From Linyphia triangularis (Eukaryota; Arthropoda; Arachnida; Araneae; Linyphiidae), in assembly GCA_963978545.1 (NCBI GenBank), contig OZ021724.1:31142433-31206432 (forward strand): DNA of 64,000 bases, read 5' to 3'. The notes under the pieces were generated by a model, which searched no databases, was not told the DNA's origin, and was given only the letters and a program-made list of their open reading frames with translations. A program made the position numbers and the translations under genes. Below, one piece after another: positions 22,494 to 34,200 of this stretch (its first letter is position 1; each line of letters begins with the position of its first letter).

Positions 22494-23014
22494 CAGCAGT
22501 TCCCAACCTTTTTAGTTCTGCGACCCACCTATTTTGTAACTAATTTACTATTGTCCTCTAATTAACTATTGTCCACTAATTTACTATTGTCCACTAATTT
22601 ACTATGTGCGTGCATCAGTAATTAGTAAAACATACTGTTCAAAAAGGATTAAAAAATATTTTTTTTATAAAGAAAAGAACTTTCTTGTATTTACTTTATT
22701 GCCATAACTATAAGAAAACTAAAAAATAAATGGTCAAAGTTAAAAAAAAAAAACTAATGGGATTTTTGGCATTATTTGTATCCCACGAGAGTCAATATCT
22801 GGATTAAAACTGGATGTTTTTATCCATGCTGTTGAATTCACTCGTTATACCATTAAAAAAATACAATCGAATAATTTGATTGTTGTTAACAATTGTGTGA
22901 CTTAATTGTTCCCATCGCTACTTCTGAAGCTCCCATAACATTTATCTTGACTTAGACTCTTGACCAGCGTCCATGGCCCAGTACCATGCTACTCGCGGCT
23001 CATGGGTTGGTAAC
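22494..23014 (+). repeat. hAT-like fossil repeat
   Basis: It begins CAGCAGTTCCCAACCTTTTT with GCGACCCACC following, and ends near CGCGGCTCATGGGTTGGTAAC. This is the familiar layout of hAT-type MITEs with ends of the kind CAGNGGTTCCCAACC. The right terminus is eroded and no duplication is seen. Confidence 0.45.
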
Positions 23015-24174
23015 AATAAAAATCAAAAATAATCAAATTTACAATGAAAACCCTATTCTTTTTGTTCAATTGATTTTGCAAAAACTCTCAATCTTGCAAA
23101 ATTTTAATAAGGTACTATATAGAATCAGTATGTAAGCCAAGAAATACTTTTTGTTTTCATTTGAAACAAAACATGTAATGCGTGGTTTACACCTTATAGG
23201 CCTTGCCTAAATTGTTTCTCTGGATAGAGCTTATGTGAACTAGTATTTATATGGAGGGTTAATGTTGTATCCTGTGGTATGAAGAGCTTCCTTGTAAAAA
23301 TACTTGTTATGTCATGCTCAATCTAAATATGTAATAGCTAACGTTGCATAGTTTTGGAGCCACTGAACATTTTTTGTTCTACCTGAAAAAACATAACAGT
23401 TTGTTAATGTAATTTTTACGACTTAAAATTGTAACAGGATAATCAGTGTATCTTTCCACTCAATTTAAGCCCATTTGTATATCATTCATAATTTTCACCA
23501 AAAAAAAAAAAAATGTTTTAACATTTTTCCAATTAAAATTTCTTGGAGGATTAAAATGTCTGTTTATGCAGCTAAAAATGGATTTATTAACTTTCATGAT
23601 GCATTTAGGATAGTTTAAAGTTCTAATTTTTTCCTACATTTACAGCCATGTGCTTTATATTAAATTGTAGGGATCAACTAGCTTGGTGAAATAGTACAAC
23701 TGATTCAATTAGGTATACCAAAATAGTAAACTAGGACTATCCTGTGTTAAACAAATTTGTTGATTATTTTGATTTCTAATTTCTGGCTGGTGGCAATGTT
23801 GTCTTAATTTTGTAGTTTTCTCTACTTGTGTTGGCTTTAAAACAAACTTCTAAATTAGAAGATTCATGAATAGAGAGAATTATAGAAATAGTACTCCATT
23901 GTGACATCATTCAAATATGAAAAGTCCAATTATAATACTAGCCAAACACATTTTAAGTGACTGCAGCAGAGGAGAAAAATATTTCCTGAACGTTTTCTGA
24001 CTTTCAAGACCTCATAACTCAAACTAAAGTTTTTAATCAAAATCTGTGAGATAGGGCTGTAAAGAATCAAATATAGAACAAAGTAGTGGCTTCAACTTAA
24101 TTTTTATTTAGCTGGTTTTGTATTTAGACAATTTATTTCTAAAATTCAAAACTAAAACCTTATTTTTTTTCTAG

Positions 24175-25076
24175 TGTCCACATGCTGCCAAACCTTAGAT
24201 AAATCCTATGGTTGCTGTCCTCTTAAAGATGCAATCTGCTGTGACGACCACATACACTGCTGTCCTGCAGGTCACAAGTGCTCTGCCGGCATGTGTGTCC
24301 AGAGTTCCAACTCGAGTACAGCACCCACTGTGGTAGTCAACAATGACGTCGTTTGCCCAGACGCAAACATCACCTGTCCAGAAGACACCACCTGCTGCAA
24401 AGACCCAAACTCAAGCGGATATAATTGCTGTCCGATGGAAAATGCTGTCTGCTGCGGCGATGGCTATCATTGCTGTCCAGGTGGTACGACTTGTGACCTA
24501 GAGGAACAGAAATGTGATGGAGATGGCTTCATCACCAAGCTGTATGCATCTCATAAGAAGTACATGAAGTTTGGGAAGTCATCCTCCTTTAAAAGAATGG
24601 CCAAGTTGAGAGTTGGTAATAACAGATTGGACAGTGTTGTGTGCCCTGGAGAAGGTTTTCAATGTCCTGATGGCAATACTTGCTGTAAGTTGCCATCAGG
24701 AGATTGGGGTTGCTGTCCGTTTCCAAATGGGTATTGCTGCAAGGATGGCATACACTGTTGTCCTGAGGGTATGCATTGTGATACAACATCACAATACTGC
24801 AGTCAAGGACCTAATAATGTAACATCACTGAGGAGTAAGCCTGCACTGAAGATTGAGGTTGGAATTGTTTGTCCTGATAAGAAAACATGTCAGGATTTTG
24901 AAACTTGTTGCATGATAGGGGATGCAATTTTTGGATGCTGTCCGTATGCCAATGCAACTTGTTGCAGCGACCGTAAGCATTGTTGCCCATCGGGTAATGA
25001 TTGTGATGACATTGGTAGGCGATGTGTTCCCAGAAAAAATTGGGTGTTGAAAGTCTTGGATAAATTTGGTTTGTAA
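24175..25076 (+). CDS. GRN: progranulin, coding exon 2 (four granulin modules)
   Basis: With exon 1 this gives a 329-residue secreted precursor. Granulin modules span about residues 19-70, 90-143, 186-238 and 262-313. Each has the full set of 12 cysteines in the paired CC pattern (CC...GCCP...CC...HCCP), which folds into a ladder of stacked beta-hairpins. Modules 2 and 3 are separated by a basic linker of about 42 residues with likely processing sites (KK, KR). An N-x-S/T site occurs in linker 1-2. Progranulins are secreted growth factors that also work in lysosomes; mature granulins are cut from the precursor. This version is short compared with the vertebrate protein, which has seven and a half modules. 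The acceptor is TTTTTTTTCTAG; the stop is TAA at 25,074. ATTAAA (about 25,190) and AATAAA (26,013) are candidate poly-A signals. There is no sign of damage. Confidence 0.93.
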
Positions 25077-25466
25077 ATATATGTAATGTGGCATACTGAT
25101 GTATGGCGAGTGGTTAGTGATTATTTTGCTTTGCATTTTTTTTCTACTTATTTTAATCTTTTTGCTATGGAATTTTTTTCCCATTTTCTTTATTAAAATT
25201 GATTGTAAAAGATTACTACTTTGCTCTGCATTTTTTATTTTGTCCATTGTAATTTGATACTCGAGTACAGAAACCAAGAGGGTTAGTGATTTCTTTAAAA
25301 GATGAAAATGTTGCTTTGAATCTTACTATACTGTTTACTCTGCATACTATATTAAAATTTGTTCAAGCCAAGAACAGATCAGCACAATAATCCTTTTGAT
25401 AATTTGTAAGGCACTAAATGTAAAAAAAAAAAAAAATTCCTACAGTCAGATGCAAATTATTGTAAC

Positions 25467-25884
25467 CAGGGGTCTATCCAGGTTTTTTTTACAGGGTCCT
25501 ATTTTTGTGAAAAAATATCAATTTTGTGAAAAATTTCCAATTTTATATATTTTGAGTATATGGTTTGGCATCCTTGACGTCACTTCCTTAAAACCAACAG
25601 GTGGGTAAGTGAGCAGTTTTCCCCTTTTGGCATAAAACAAACTTTGTAATTGGTCTGTTTTCAAACTGGAAATATCATGAAGGTTTTATATTTTTGACTT
25701 TGAATTTTATGAAGGGTCCTTTTGTTGATTATAGAATTTTGTGAAGGGTCCTTTTGTTGATTATGGAATTTTGTGAAGGGTCCGTTTTTTGAACATGGAA
25801 TTTTGTGAAGGGTCCGTTTTTTGAACATGGAATTTTGTGAAGGGTCCTTAAAAGGACCCAAATTTCCTTCTGCATAGACCCCTG
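25467..25884. mobile_element. MITE with CAGGGGTCTAT ends
   Basis: The left end is CAGGGGTCTATCCAGG and the right end ATAGACCCCTG, flanked by GTAAC on both sides (25,462-25,466 and 25,885-25,889). The CAGGGG terminus suggests hAT, but only 5 bp of flank match rather than 8. The interior is largely a 34-bp tandem array. Confidence 0.6.
25700..25850. repeat. tandem array, 34-bp unit, about five copies
   Basis: The unit contains GAATTTTGTGAAGGGTCC followed by either TTTTGTTGATTATG or GTTTTTTGAACATG. The last unit ends in the palindrome GGGTCCTTAAAAGGACCC. It lies inside the MITE at 25,467. Confidence 0.85.
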
Positions 25885-26703
25885 GTAACTAAATTAAAAT
25901 ATAAATTGTTAAACATAACTATAGTCCCACTTGTGTCATAATGTCAGTTTGGTTGGTATTTCAATATGTTTTCAATAGCTAAGCAGTTATCACAATTGTA
26001 GTTTGTAATTTAAATAAAATATTTTTGAAGCCATTTTTAGTTTGAGTTATGGAAAGCTCTACTGTCATAATAGTTACTAAATTATTTCTATTTACATTAA
26101 TGATGGAAAATTACAAGATAAATTCACAAATATTTGAAGTTAATAATTTTTAAAAACATTATCAAAACTTAAATAAAAATATTATGTAATGTCACAATTA
26201 TAAAAGTAGATAGTATTTAAAAATTTTTTTATATAATCTGGCTTTGTAAAAAGCAACATTTATGGAGTTATATTTTATTTCAACTTTATTTCTCAACTAA
26301 GACTGAAATTTTTTTTGAGTTCTGATAGCATGAAGTTTTGTCATGTACTACCTTCTTTTATAAGAATTGAGAAAAATTTATGTTTAAAGATGGTAGTTTA
26401 AAATAATAAACTTATCACATTGTTTGAAAAGTTATCATCTACCTGTATTTTAAATCTAAGTGAAATAACAAATTAACTATTTTGTTTTAGGAAACTTGTT
26501 CTCAAGATACAAAAGCATGAAGTTATCAATGAATATTACTGTAACTACTATTTATATTCGAATCATTAGAACAAATTTCAAAATAAAAAGCAAAGATAAA
26601 ATTAAGTTTCAATATATATCTTATAGAAAAAAAATCATTCCTTTAATCGGGCCAACTGGTAAGATATTATAATCCACGTAATAAGTATCCATTAAACCCT
26701 TAA

Positions 26704-27296
26704 GGTAGTAGTCCAGTAATTTGGACGTTTTTTTATGTCTCTATCACGAATTTTTTTTATGAGAAAATAAAATTCAATGGTTCTGTATTTTTAGTTTGTT
26801 ATTATTGACATCTAAAGAGGGAAAAAAAATTACGTTTTATTATTATTATTGGTCAAAGTAAAGCCTAAAAAAAGGTATGTGGCTGGCCCCAGTGATTTCA
26901 CCTCTTAAAGACACCTGAAATAAAAAATCAAATCGATTATTAATCTATAGGATTGTCGTTCTCATCGAGACTAGGACATTTTTTTCCATCCCTAACTTTA
27001 CATTTTACATCCCGATTTGTGCCTGAAAAAAATCACTTTTTTTAAGTCTGCCATTTTGTTATTTTCTGATAAAATTTAATAATCCTAGTACCTTTACAAC
27101 AAACCTGTTTTTGAGGCATCTACTTTACCCAATAATAATAATAAAACGTAAAATTAAGTAAAAAAAATGTTTTGTTTGTATCCATTAGAAGTCAATAATA
27201 AAATACTAAAAAAACAAAACCATTGAGTCTTATTTTCTCATTAAAAAAAATCCTGCTTGAGACGTAAAAAAACGTGTAAGTTACCAAACTACTACT
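26704..27296. repeat. foldback MITE, arms of about 190 bp
   Basis: The left arm starts GGTAGTAGTCCAGTAATTTGG and includes ACGTTTTATTATTATTATTGG. The right arm is its imperfect reverse complement, ending CCAAACTACTAC. The loop holds a different sequence. No coding; duplication not resolved. Confidence 0.7.
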
Positions 27297-28198
27297 CTCG
27301 TAATTGACAAAACAAAATTTTATACCCATCAAAAACAATCGGGAGAGGGATAATTTTAACACTAAAAGAAAAGTAAAGCTGGAAGATAATTTTTGCTCAC
27401 TATTTTAAGACCTTTGAATTCCAAACACCTGTGAAATATTATGAACTTGCCCAGTGCTGTTATTGCGTTATAATACTTTAGGACACATTATCACTTTTAC
27501 CAAGAGAGCTTAAGTTATTGTGGGACATTTTATATGAGATTCAAAAGGGAATTCCTCCTTGTTTTAATTAATTCATCCTAAACATTGTGCTTCTTAACAG
27601 AATCCAAAATCATTTGAAAAATGTGGCAGCTGAAATATGAAAAATTAGATTTGTTACACAATAACTTGGTAAAGTATTAGAAGAAGGAGTAATCAGTCAA
27701 AATGGTGTTTACGATATTACATTCGAATTATTCAGAATACAAAATTTTAATAAAACAAATATTTATATAAAAAAAAGTATCTTGCCATGTGACGAGTTTT
27801 GGTCTGTTGAAGACAAATTAAATGAGCTAGAATAATGGAAACTACTGAGACATGAATTCATTTTTATCCTTTTAAATGATTTCTCTAACATATGAAATAG
27901 AAAGTCGCCACCTGAAAATGAAAAGTATTCTGCAATTCTGGTGGTTAGTCATAAATATTATGTTTTTCATACAATATGCAATTAAAATCACTAATGAATT
28001 TTTCTCAAGTGATATAGAAAACTTATCAAATAAACCGAACAAAGATTGACAATAGTAATATAAGACACTTTTCACAAGTCATTTAGTTCATTTTAAAATA
28101 ATTTATGCTAATTACATAAAAAATTATAATAAAATACTATACATATATCAAGTTGCAATAAACAAAACTAATAAAAATTAAACATCTTTAATGATTTT
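27297..28198. other. AT-rich spacer downstream of HEATR1
   Basis: No gene is seen. It separates the repeats after the granulin gene from the 3' end of the minus-strand HEATR1 gene, so the two genes are convergent. Confidence 0.4.
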
Positions 28199-28204
28199 TT
28201 TATT
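28199..28204 (-). terminator. putative poly-A signal of HEATR1
   Basis: On the minus strand this reads AATAAA, about 10 nt after the TGA stop at 28,214-28,216. If used, the 3' UTR would be only about 25-40 nt. Confidence 0.4.
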
Positions 28205-28213
28205 TACAAATCA

Positions 28214-31200
28214 TCAGAAATATTTCTTGATAGGTTCTCCCAAAATCTTTTCCATTTCCGCTATAACCAATTGACATTCATGTTCTACTTCTACACTTTC
28301 ATCTTCCATAACTTCGGCAAGGAAGGGTATGGATTCTGCAAGTAAGACGAGGTAACTGTCACCCATAACAGTCACAACTTCTCGGATCACTTGAATGGCA
28401 GCAAATCGAACCACTGGAAGATCGTGTCTTGTCTTCAAAAGAATCTGGTAATTGAGTTTTTTCCACAGTGCGTTATCGGATACAGCATTCATGAAATGCG
28501 CTAGGCAGCTGCTAAGATGTTGACTCACCCTATCTTGATAAACTTCCTCGTCATTACCGACATTTTCCAACTGGTCCACTAAAGGCTGGAGCAAAGTTTC
28601 AAAGCTGTCTTTATCCAAAAGGTGACCATCATCATTAACAAAACAAGTGTCAAGTGTGTCCATGATGTTATTCAAGTGTTGAGGTTGATTGGCTAATTCC
28701 ACAATTTCATTTTTGGATGTGTTATTATTGTCCAATTCTGAAGCAGCATGCTTCAAGAATGTTTTGGCCACCACAACAAACAGATTTTTCAGCGACCTTG
28801 ATAGTTCCTTAGTTAGTCCGTAAAATGTGAATAGTCTCTGTGGCAGTTTTGTTTCTGTAGCAGTTGCCCACAAATACATCTTTTTGAAGAAGCCCTGGAA
28901 GTGTACCACAGACACTTTCAAAACAAACGTCCTTAACGCTGTAAATATGCTGAGTTCAATGGGCCCGATGGATTTAAGAGCCGATGTAAATTTGTGGCAT
29001 TGATGATTTCTAAAATCGAGCAAAGTAATGAAAAACTGCTGCAGTTGGGAAGAACATGCTTCGATGTCTGTGTAACTGCAAGAACTTAGTTTCTCTTCTA
29101 GCATCTTCATTAGGGGAATAACGGCATCAGGATCTTTAACATAAATTTGTGAATAACTATCTTCTACAGCTGTCAGCAGTATACGCAAATCTATGTCTTT
29201 TGCTAACATAATTTGGAAAGCGAGTAGTTTTTCTTGAACTACTTTTTTATTTAAATCATGGTATTTTGAGGCAAGTTTGCAGATACTAGTCACAAGCGAT
29301 GGCATATAACTACTTAAAAATACTCCCAAATTTTCCACAAGACTCGTCAAAGCAGCGACTACACCTAAAATCAAACAATCACTCATGTCCAGAATATTTT
29401 TGTTAGTCATAAAATTAACAATAATTGGCATAAATGTATTCAACTGAGGTAATACTTGAACATTCATAGAACTGCATAACTGAGCGAGGCATAGTAAGGC
29501 ATTAACTGTCAGTTCTTCATTTGAATTATCTTTCAAAATCTGAATTGTTATATTTAATACTTTGTGAAACTTTGCCGAGTACTCTGACCCGACTACTTTT
29601 GTCAGTAAGTGCAAAGCATACAGAGCAGTTTGTTGATTGATAACAGAACTATCTAGCTCATTATCATAATTTTGAAAGACTTTCAATAAAGGTCTCAATA
29701 ATTTTAAGAGACAACTTTGATTTTCCTCCACTTTGAAGAGATGCCCTTGCTGTTCTAACTTGCAACTTAATAACTCTATGGCTTTCTTTTGGATAACCGG
29801 ATCAGAGTTCTTGAGCAAACGTTGGACAACTCGAATAAAGAGATTGCAAGGAAGTAGCGAATTCACATGTCCAATTAAATCAATGAGAAGAGGAAGAAGA
29901 CCATGACGATTTCTGTTATCTGTTTTCAAACTCTGTTGATGTTGCAAATAATTCAACACCTTTTCCAACAGAACTTCATATTTTTCTTCTAGCTTGTTCA
30001 ACGCAGCTGGATGCAACTCGGACACTTGACTTACAAATGCTCGAGATGAAAGCCATACATTGATGTAAGATAACACATTGTACTTGTAAACTTGTAATTG
30101 CTGATCAGAGTGGCTGGAAACATTGAAAGGTTCAGCTATGTTCTGTGCTGCTGCTACTCCAGAACTATCCTTGAAATCTGGTAACATGGAAATAAAGTTC
30201 AGCAAATTAATGCATGTGTCAATTTGAACTTCAGGCGAGAACTGCTTGTGTAAGTTCACAGCAAAGTCCAAAGTCGGAGAAAACTTCCACTCATCTATGT
30301 CCTGTGATGTCATATCAGGAAATACACTTGCGTAATGGTCACAAATTTGTCCTAGAGACACCCAAAGATACTGAGATGGATCGAGGGTTGTTATTAATTT
30401 AGTAAACAGTGGCAATTGTCTGTGCCTTGGGATATCAGAGAGAGAACTAACAAAAACACGAATAAAAGCAGCAACTTCTGAAATGGCGTCACTTTCATTC
30501 CTGTGTCTGCTTGCTTTAAGAAGTGCAGGAACAATGGTTTCAATAGTTTGAGAAATCACTTGAAAACTATAACTATTATCCTGTCGAATAAGGTTATTCC
30601 CCATGAATGTAAAGAGGGACATTACGTTGTACAACACATAATCGGGAAACATTGTGGCAGCCAAGTTGAGTAACAATAGCGACTGGTAGTGTGTTTTAGG
30701 ATTTTTAGTGTCTCTAATACATTGAACAATAAATTCAACTTTGAATTGGCTTTGTTCTAAACAATCAGTTCCTAAAAGTTGGCAGCAGTTATAAACTGAT
30801 GAAAGGATTAACTGTCTTAAGTACTCGACTGATGACTCTTGATTAAAATTGAAAGTTTTATTAAGAAGGTTAAACAGTTCTGGGATGAGTAACTTACAGT
30901 TATCTAACTTGGACTTGTTTTGGATCATTTCCAGCAAAACAGTGATCTTCTTCCAGGGTCTATTTTCAAACACATTCGAATCTTCATCCGAAATTTCTTT
31001 GGTTCTTGATTTTTTTACCTCTCTTAAAGTGGCAATTTGAGTAGGGGTCTCCTTGTCTTGAAAATCTTTTAAAATCAAATAGGCAAAAATACTCAGCTTG
31101 CCAAGAACTTTCTTTATTTCGGAATTTACCTCAGTGTTAGAAATGAGGTACGCATTCAAAAGAATGTCAAGGATTTTCTTCTGAACATTAGCAGATGGAA

Positions 31201-34200
31201 TAGATGTGAAGAACTGCCTAGTAAGAATTGGTAATATTTGGCGAATTATTTTAATGTCATTTGCCTGCTCAACAAATCTCAAACATCTAAACAGTGTTTC
31301 AGCTGCGGCACACTCGTCCAACAAACAGGAAGCAGTCTTGGTAGTGAATTTCTTGAGTAACAATCCTAAACTTGCAAAGAAAACTTCATCAGTTGAATCT
31401 TTATTACTTTCGAAATGATGAAGGGAGTTGTTTATAAGGGGAATTAAGGCAGATAAAATGTTGACGCTGTCAGCTCTTTGGAAGCATAGTAAAAGGTGGT
31501 TCTTCATTGAATTGGGTGTATTTTCTTTCAACAAAAGTTTAATTAAACTATCCAGTACTGAACGCTTATTTTTAAGAACAGAGTTACGAGCAGAATCTCG
31601 ACTTCCATAGAGTTCAAAAGAAGGTTCCAGCCAGTTGTTCAAAAGAACGTAAAATTGAGTATGATCCGTGTTGATTTCTTCCCGATTTTCACACACAGCT
31701 TCAGCTAAAGATTTTAAGGCACATTTGGCATTAGCTTCTTTTGAGCAGTAATGTAATAAAGACTCCAGCAAATTCAAGCTTTCCTTCTGAACTTCTGGAT
31801 GAGGAGAAGATATTGCCTTCAATAAGCTATGGAAAATGACATCATTTTCAAAATACCAATCAAAGTTATTTGAAGGGTCCATTGAATCTTTAGCTGTTTT
31901 AAGTGCTTGCACCTGTAGCAAAACTGAAACATCTCCAAACATGTCAGACCACAACAGAGATAAAAATCCAAAGAGATATTCAGGTGATTGAAACTGCGAT
32001 TCGATAAATATCATGAACAAGCTCTTCAAATTCTTTACAAAAATCGACTTGCTATTTAACAACTCACTCTGACTGATATGCTGGACGCAAAATTCAAAAA
32101 TAAGAGTTAGTATCTTAAACGCCTTATGGTGCAGCGGATCACATTTAACAAGCCAAGCATTACTATTCAAGACAGGGCATTCAAGTTTTGTTAAGGTTAC
32201 AATTTTGTTAAACTCGTTGAAAATTATTACTCCTGGGAAATGATTCCTCCAAAGGAGACGGACACATCTCTGCATTACAGTTTCTTCAGCCAAATTAGAA
32301 TTGAATTCATCAATCGAGACATCAGGACGCGGAAATGTGTTAAAAAATGAAAGCAAATTTTCTATCCATGTTAATTTTCCATCCAGGTGGCCTTCAGATA
32401 TAATTGCATGAGTAGAGGCAAACACGTACATTGTGAGAAGGGGAGGGTAGTTTGAAGCCAAGCTTTTCTCCATTATGAAGCTTAGGAAAGCAGACTTTGA
32501 AGAATCAGTCAGTTCTTCAATATACTTTCTCAGAGACATAATAACAGTGTTATTCAACTGAACTAATTGCTTCTCGTCATTATCGGATTCTCCATTAAAT
32601 TCAACCTCATGTGCAATCGAAAGCACTTGGATAACTGGAAGAATGTTGCCTAATTGTGACTTCAAAATACGAAGGAAGCCAGGTGCTGTTGTCTTTTGTA
32701 TGGGAAATATGAAAGGAAGCAGTGTCACAAATAACTCGTAAGCTAAATCCTCCTCCTTGGCGAAGTTATCACACAAAATATCGAGGCAGGTCATTTGGAC
32801 AGAATACCATGGTGAACTATGGTTTACTTTTTTCTTCAAAATAAATTCAAAACGTAAAAGGATTTCTTTTCTATCAAGGTATCTTAGGAGAATCTTTGGT
32901 GAAGATAGGACTTGTTCAACGACATCACATGAATCATCCAAGAGCCTTTCAGATAAAGAACTTTCAACAAACTTGATATCGGATACCTTTTCAGATGCTG
33001 CTTGCTCTAACAGGTACTTTACAGAGGTCATCCTAACTTTATGATGAGAATGGTTAATGCCAAGAACTAAGGTAGTTTGTTTATCTTGAATTATCTTATT
33101 TTTGAGGCTACACACAGATTCATTAATCAGGTCACGCAAGTGCTTTTTGTTATCAACTTTCTTCTTCTTGAAGAAAGAATCGATTGCTTTATCAAAGTTC
33201 TCTGAATATTTATTCTCAAGACCTTTTAACAACTTTATTGCAGTCTTTTTAAGAGTTAAATTCTTAACTTCGGATTTCTTTTGGAACTTTGAGTAGTTAG
33301 TCAACACAGCATTGAAATAAACCGCAATGGTTTTTTCATCAAGGGACACTAGTTCTATATTTTTAATGCAAAATTTTAATAACTTCTTACATTTCTTTTT
33401 CCATTTTGGAGACTTTTTCTTCATCAGTTTCGGATCCATCTGACGGAAAAGGTTAGCAACAGATACCCTAATAAGTGCTGTAGAGAGTAATGTAGCTTCG
33501 TAATTCTCCGACAAATATACCAATTGCTTCAAACATGTCTTCTGCAACAGCAGCAACTTGAAAAGATCCTTTGGTAACTTCTCAATTGACTGTTGCTGGA
33601 AGGTTAATAGCAAAAGTTCACATGCCTCCAGCATTAGATCCATCTTGACATTTTCAAACACTTTTATCAGCAATTGGTTCACCAATTCATCAGACAATTT
33701 CACATTCATCATTATCCTCGAGATAATAAGGTAAGTAGCAGAAATGTACTCATTCCTATCCGAACTAAGGCCCTTCAAGATGTAAGGAAGGAGGAACGTT
33801 ATCATTCCATCCGTGACTGATCCTGCTTTACCAAGAGCACTGTAGATGGTCAGCATAGAAAAGGTTACAACACGTAAATCACTCCCATTACCATCTTTGA
33901 ACACTTTCAAATTATTAGGTGCTAAATCGCAAACAAACTTCCTGAATCCTCCGTCAGCAATGAAGTGGTTGATAATAGCAGAATATTCGATATGCACTCC
34001 CGATTTCTGAACAGGTAACAACCAAGCCCATCTGTTGCTCGGATCATCAAGGTTTAAGAGCTGTACAACACGGACGAAGCTTGATGTGTTGAAATGGGGT
34101 AGAACTGATTCAACAAGAGCATCTGCATTATAAAGGTGAATGTGAAAGCGATATATTAACCACTCTAAGGCCTCGTGAGCAGCTCTGGTCAGGAAATACG

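Larger units (their letters stand above)
19583..24174 (+). other. granulin intron, 4.6 kb
   Basis: Bounded by GTAAGT and TTTTTTTTCTAG. It holds a hAT copy (19,693), a foldback repeat (20,898), a hAT-like fossil (22,494) and a short tandem array (about 22,543-22,606, unit near TAATTTACTATTGTCCAC). No other exon is recognised. Confidence 0.8.

Noticed and set aside
24825..25277. 150-codon minus-strand frame
   Set aside because: Antisense of granulin exon 2 and its 3' UTR; no family resemblance.
32757..33044. Plus-strand frames within HEATR1 (30,214-33,296)
   Set aside because: Shadows of the long conserved minus-strand coding sequence.
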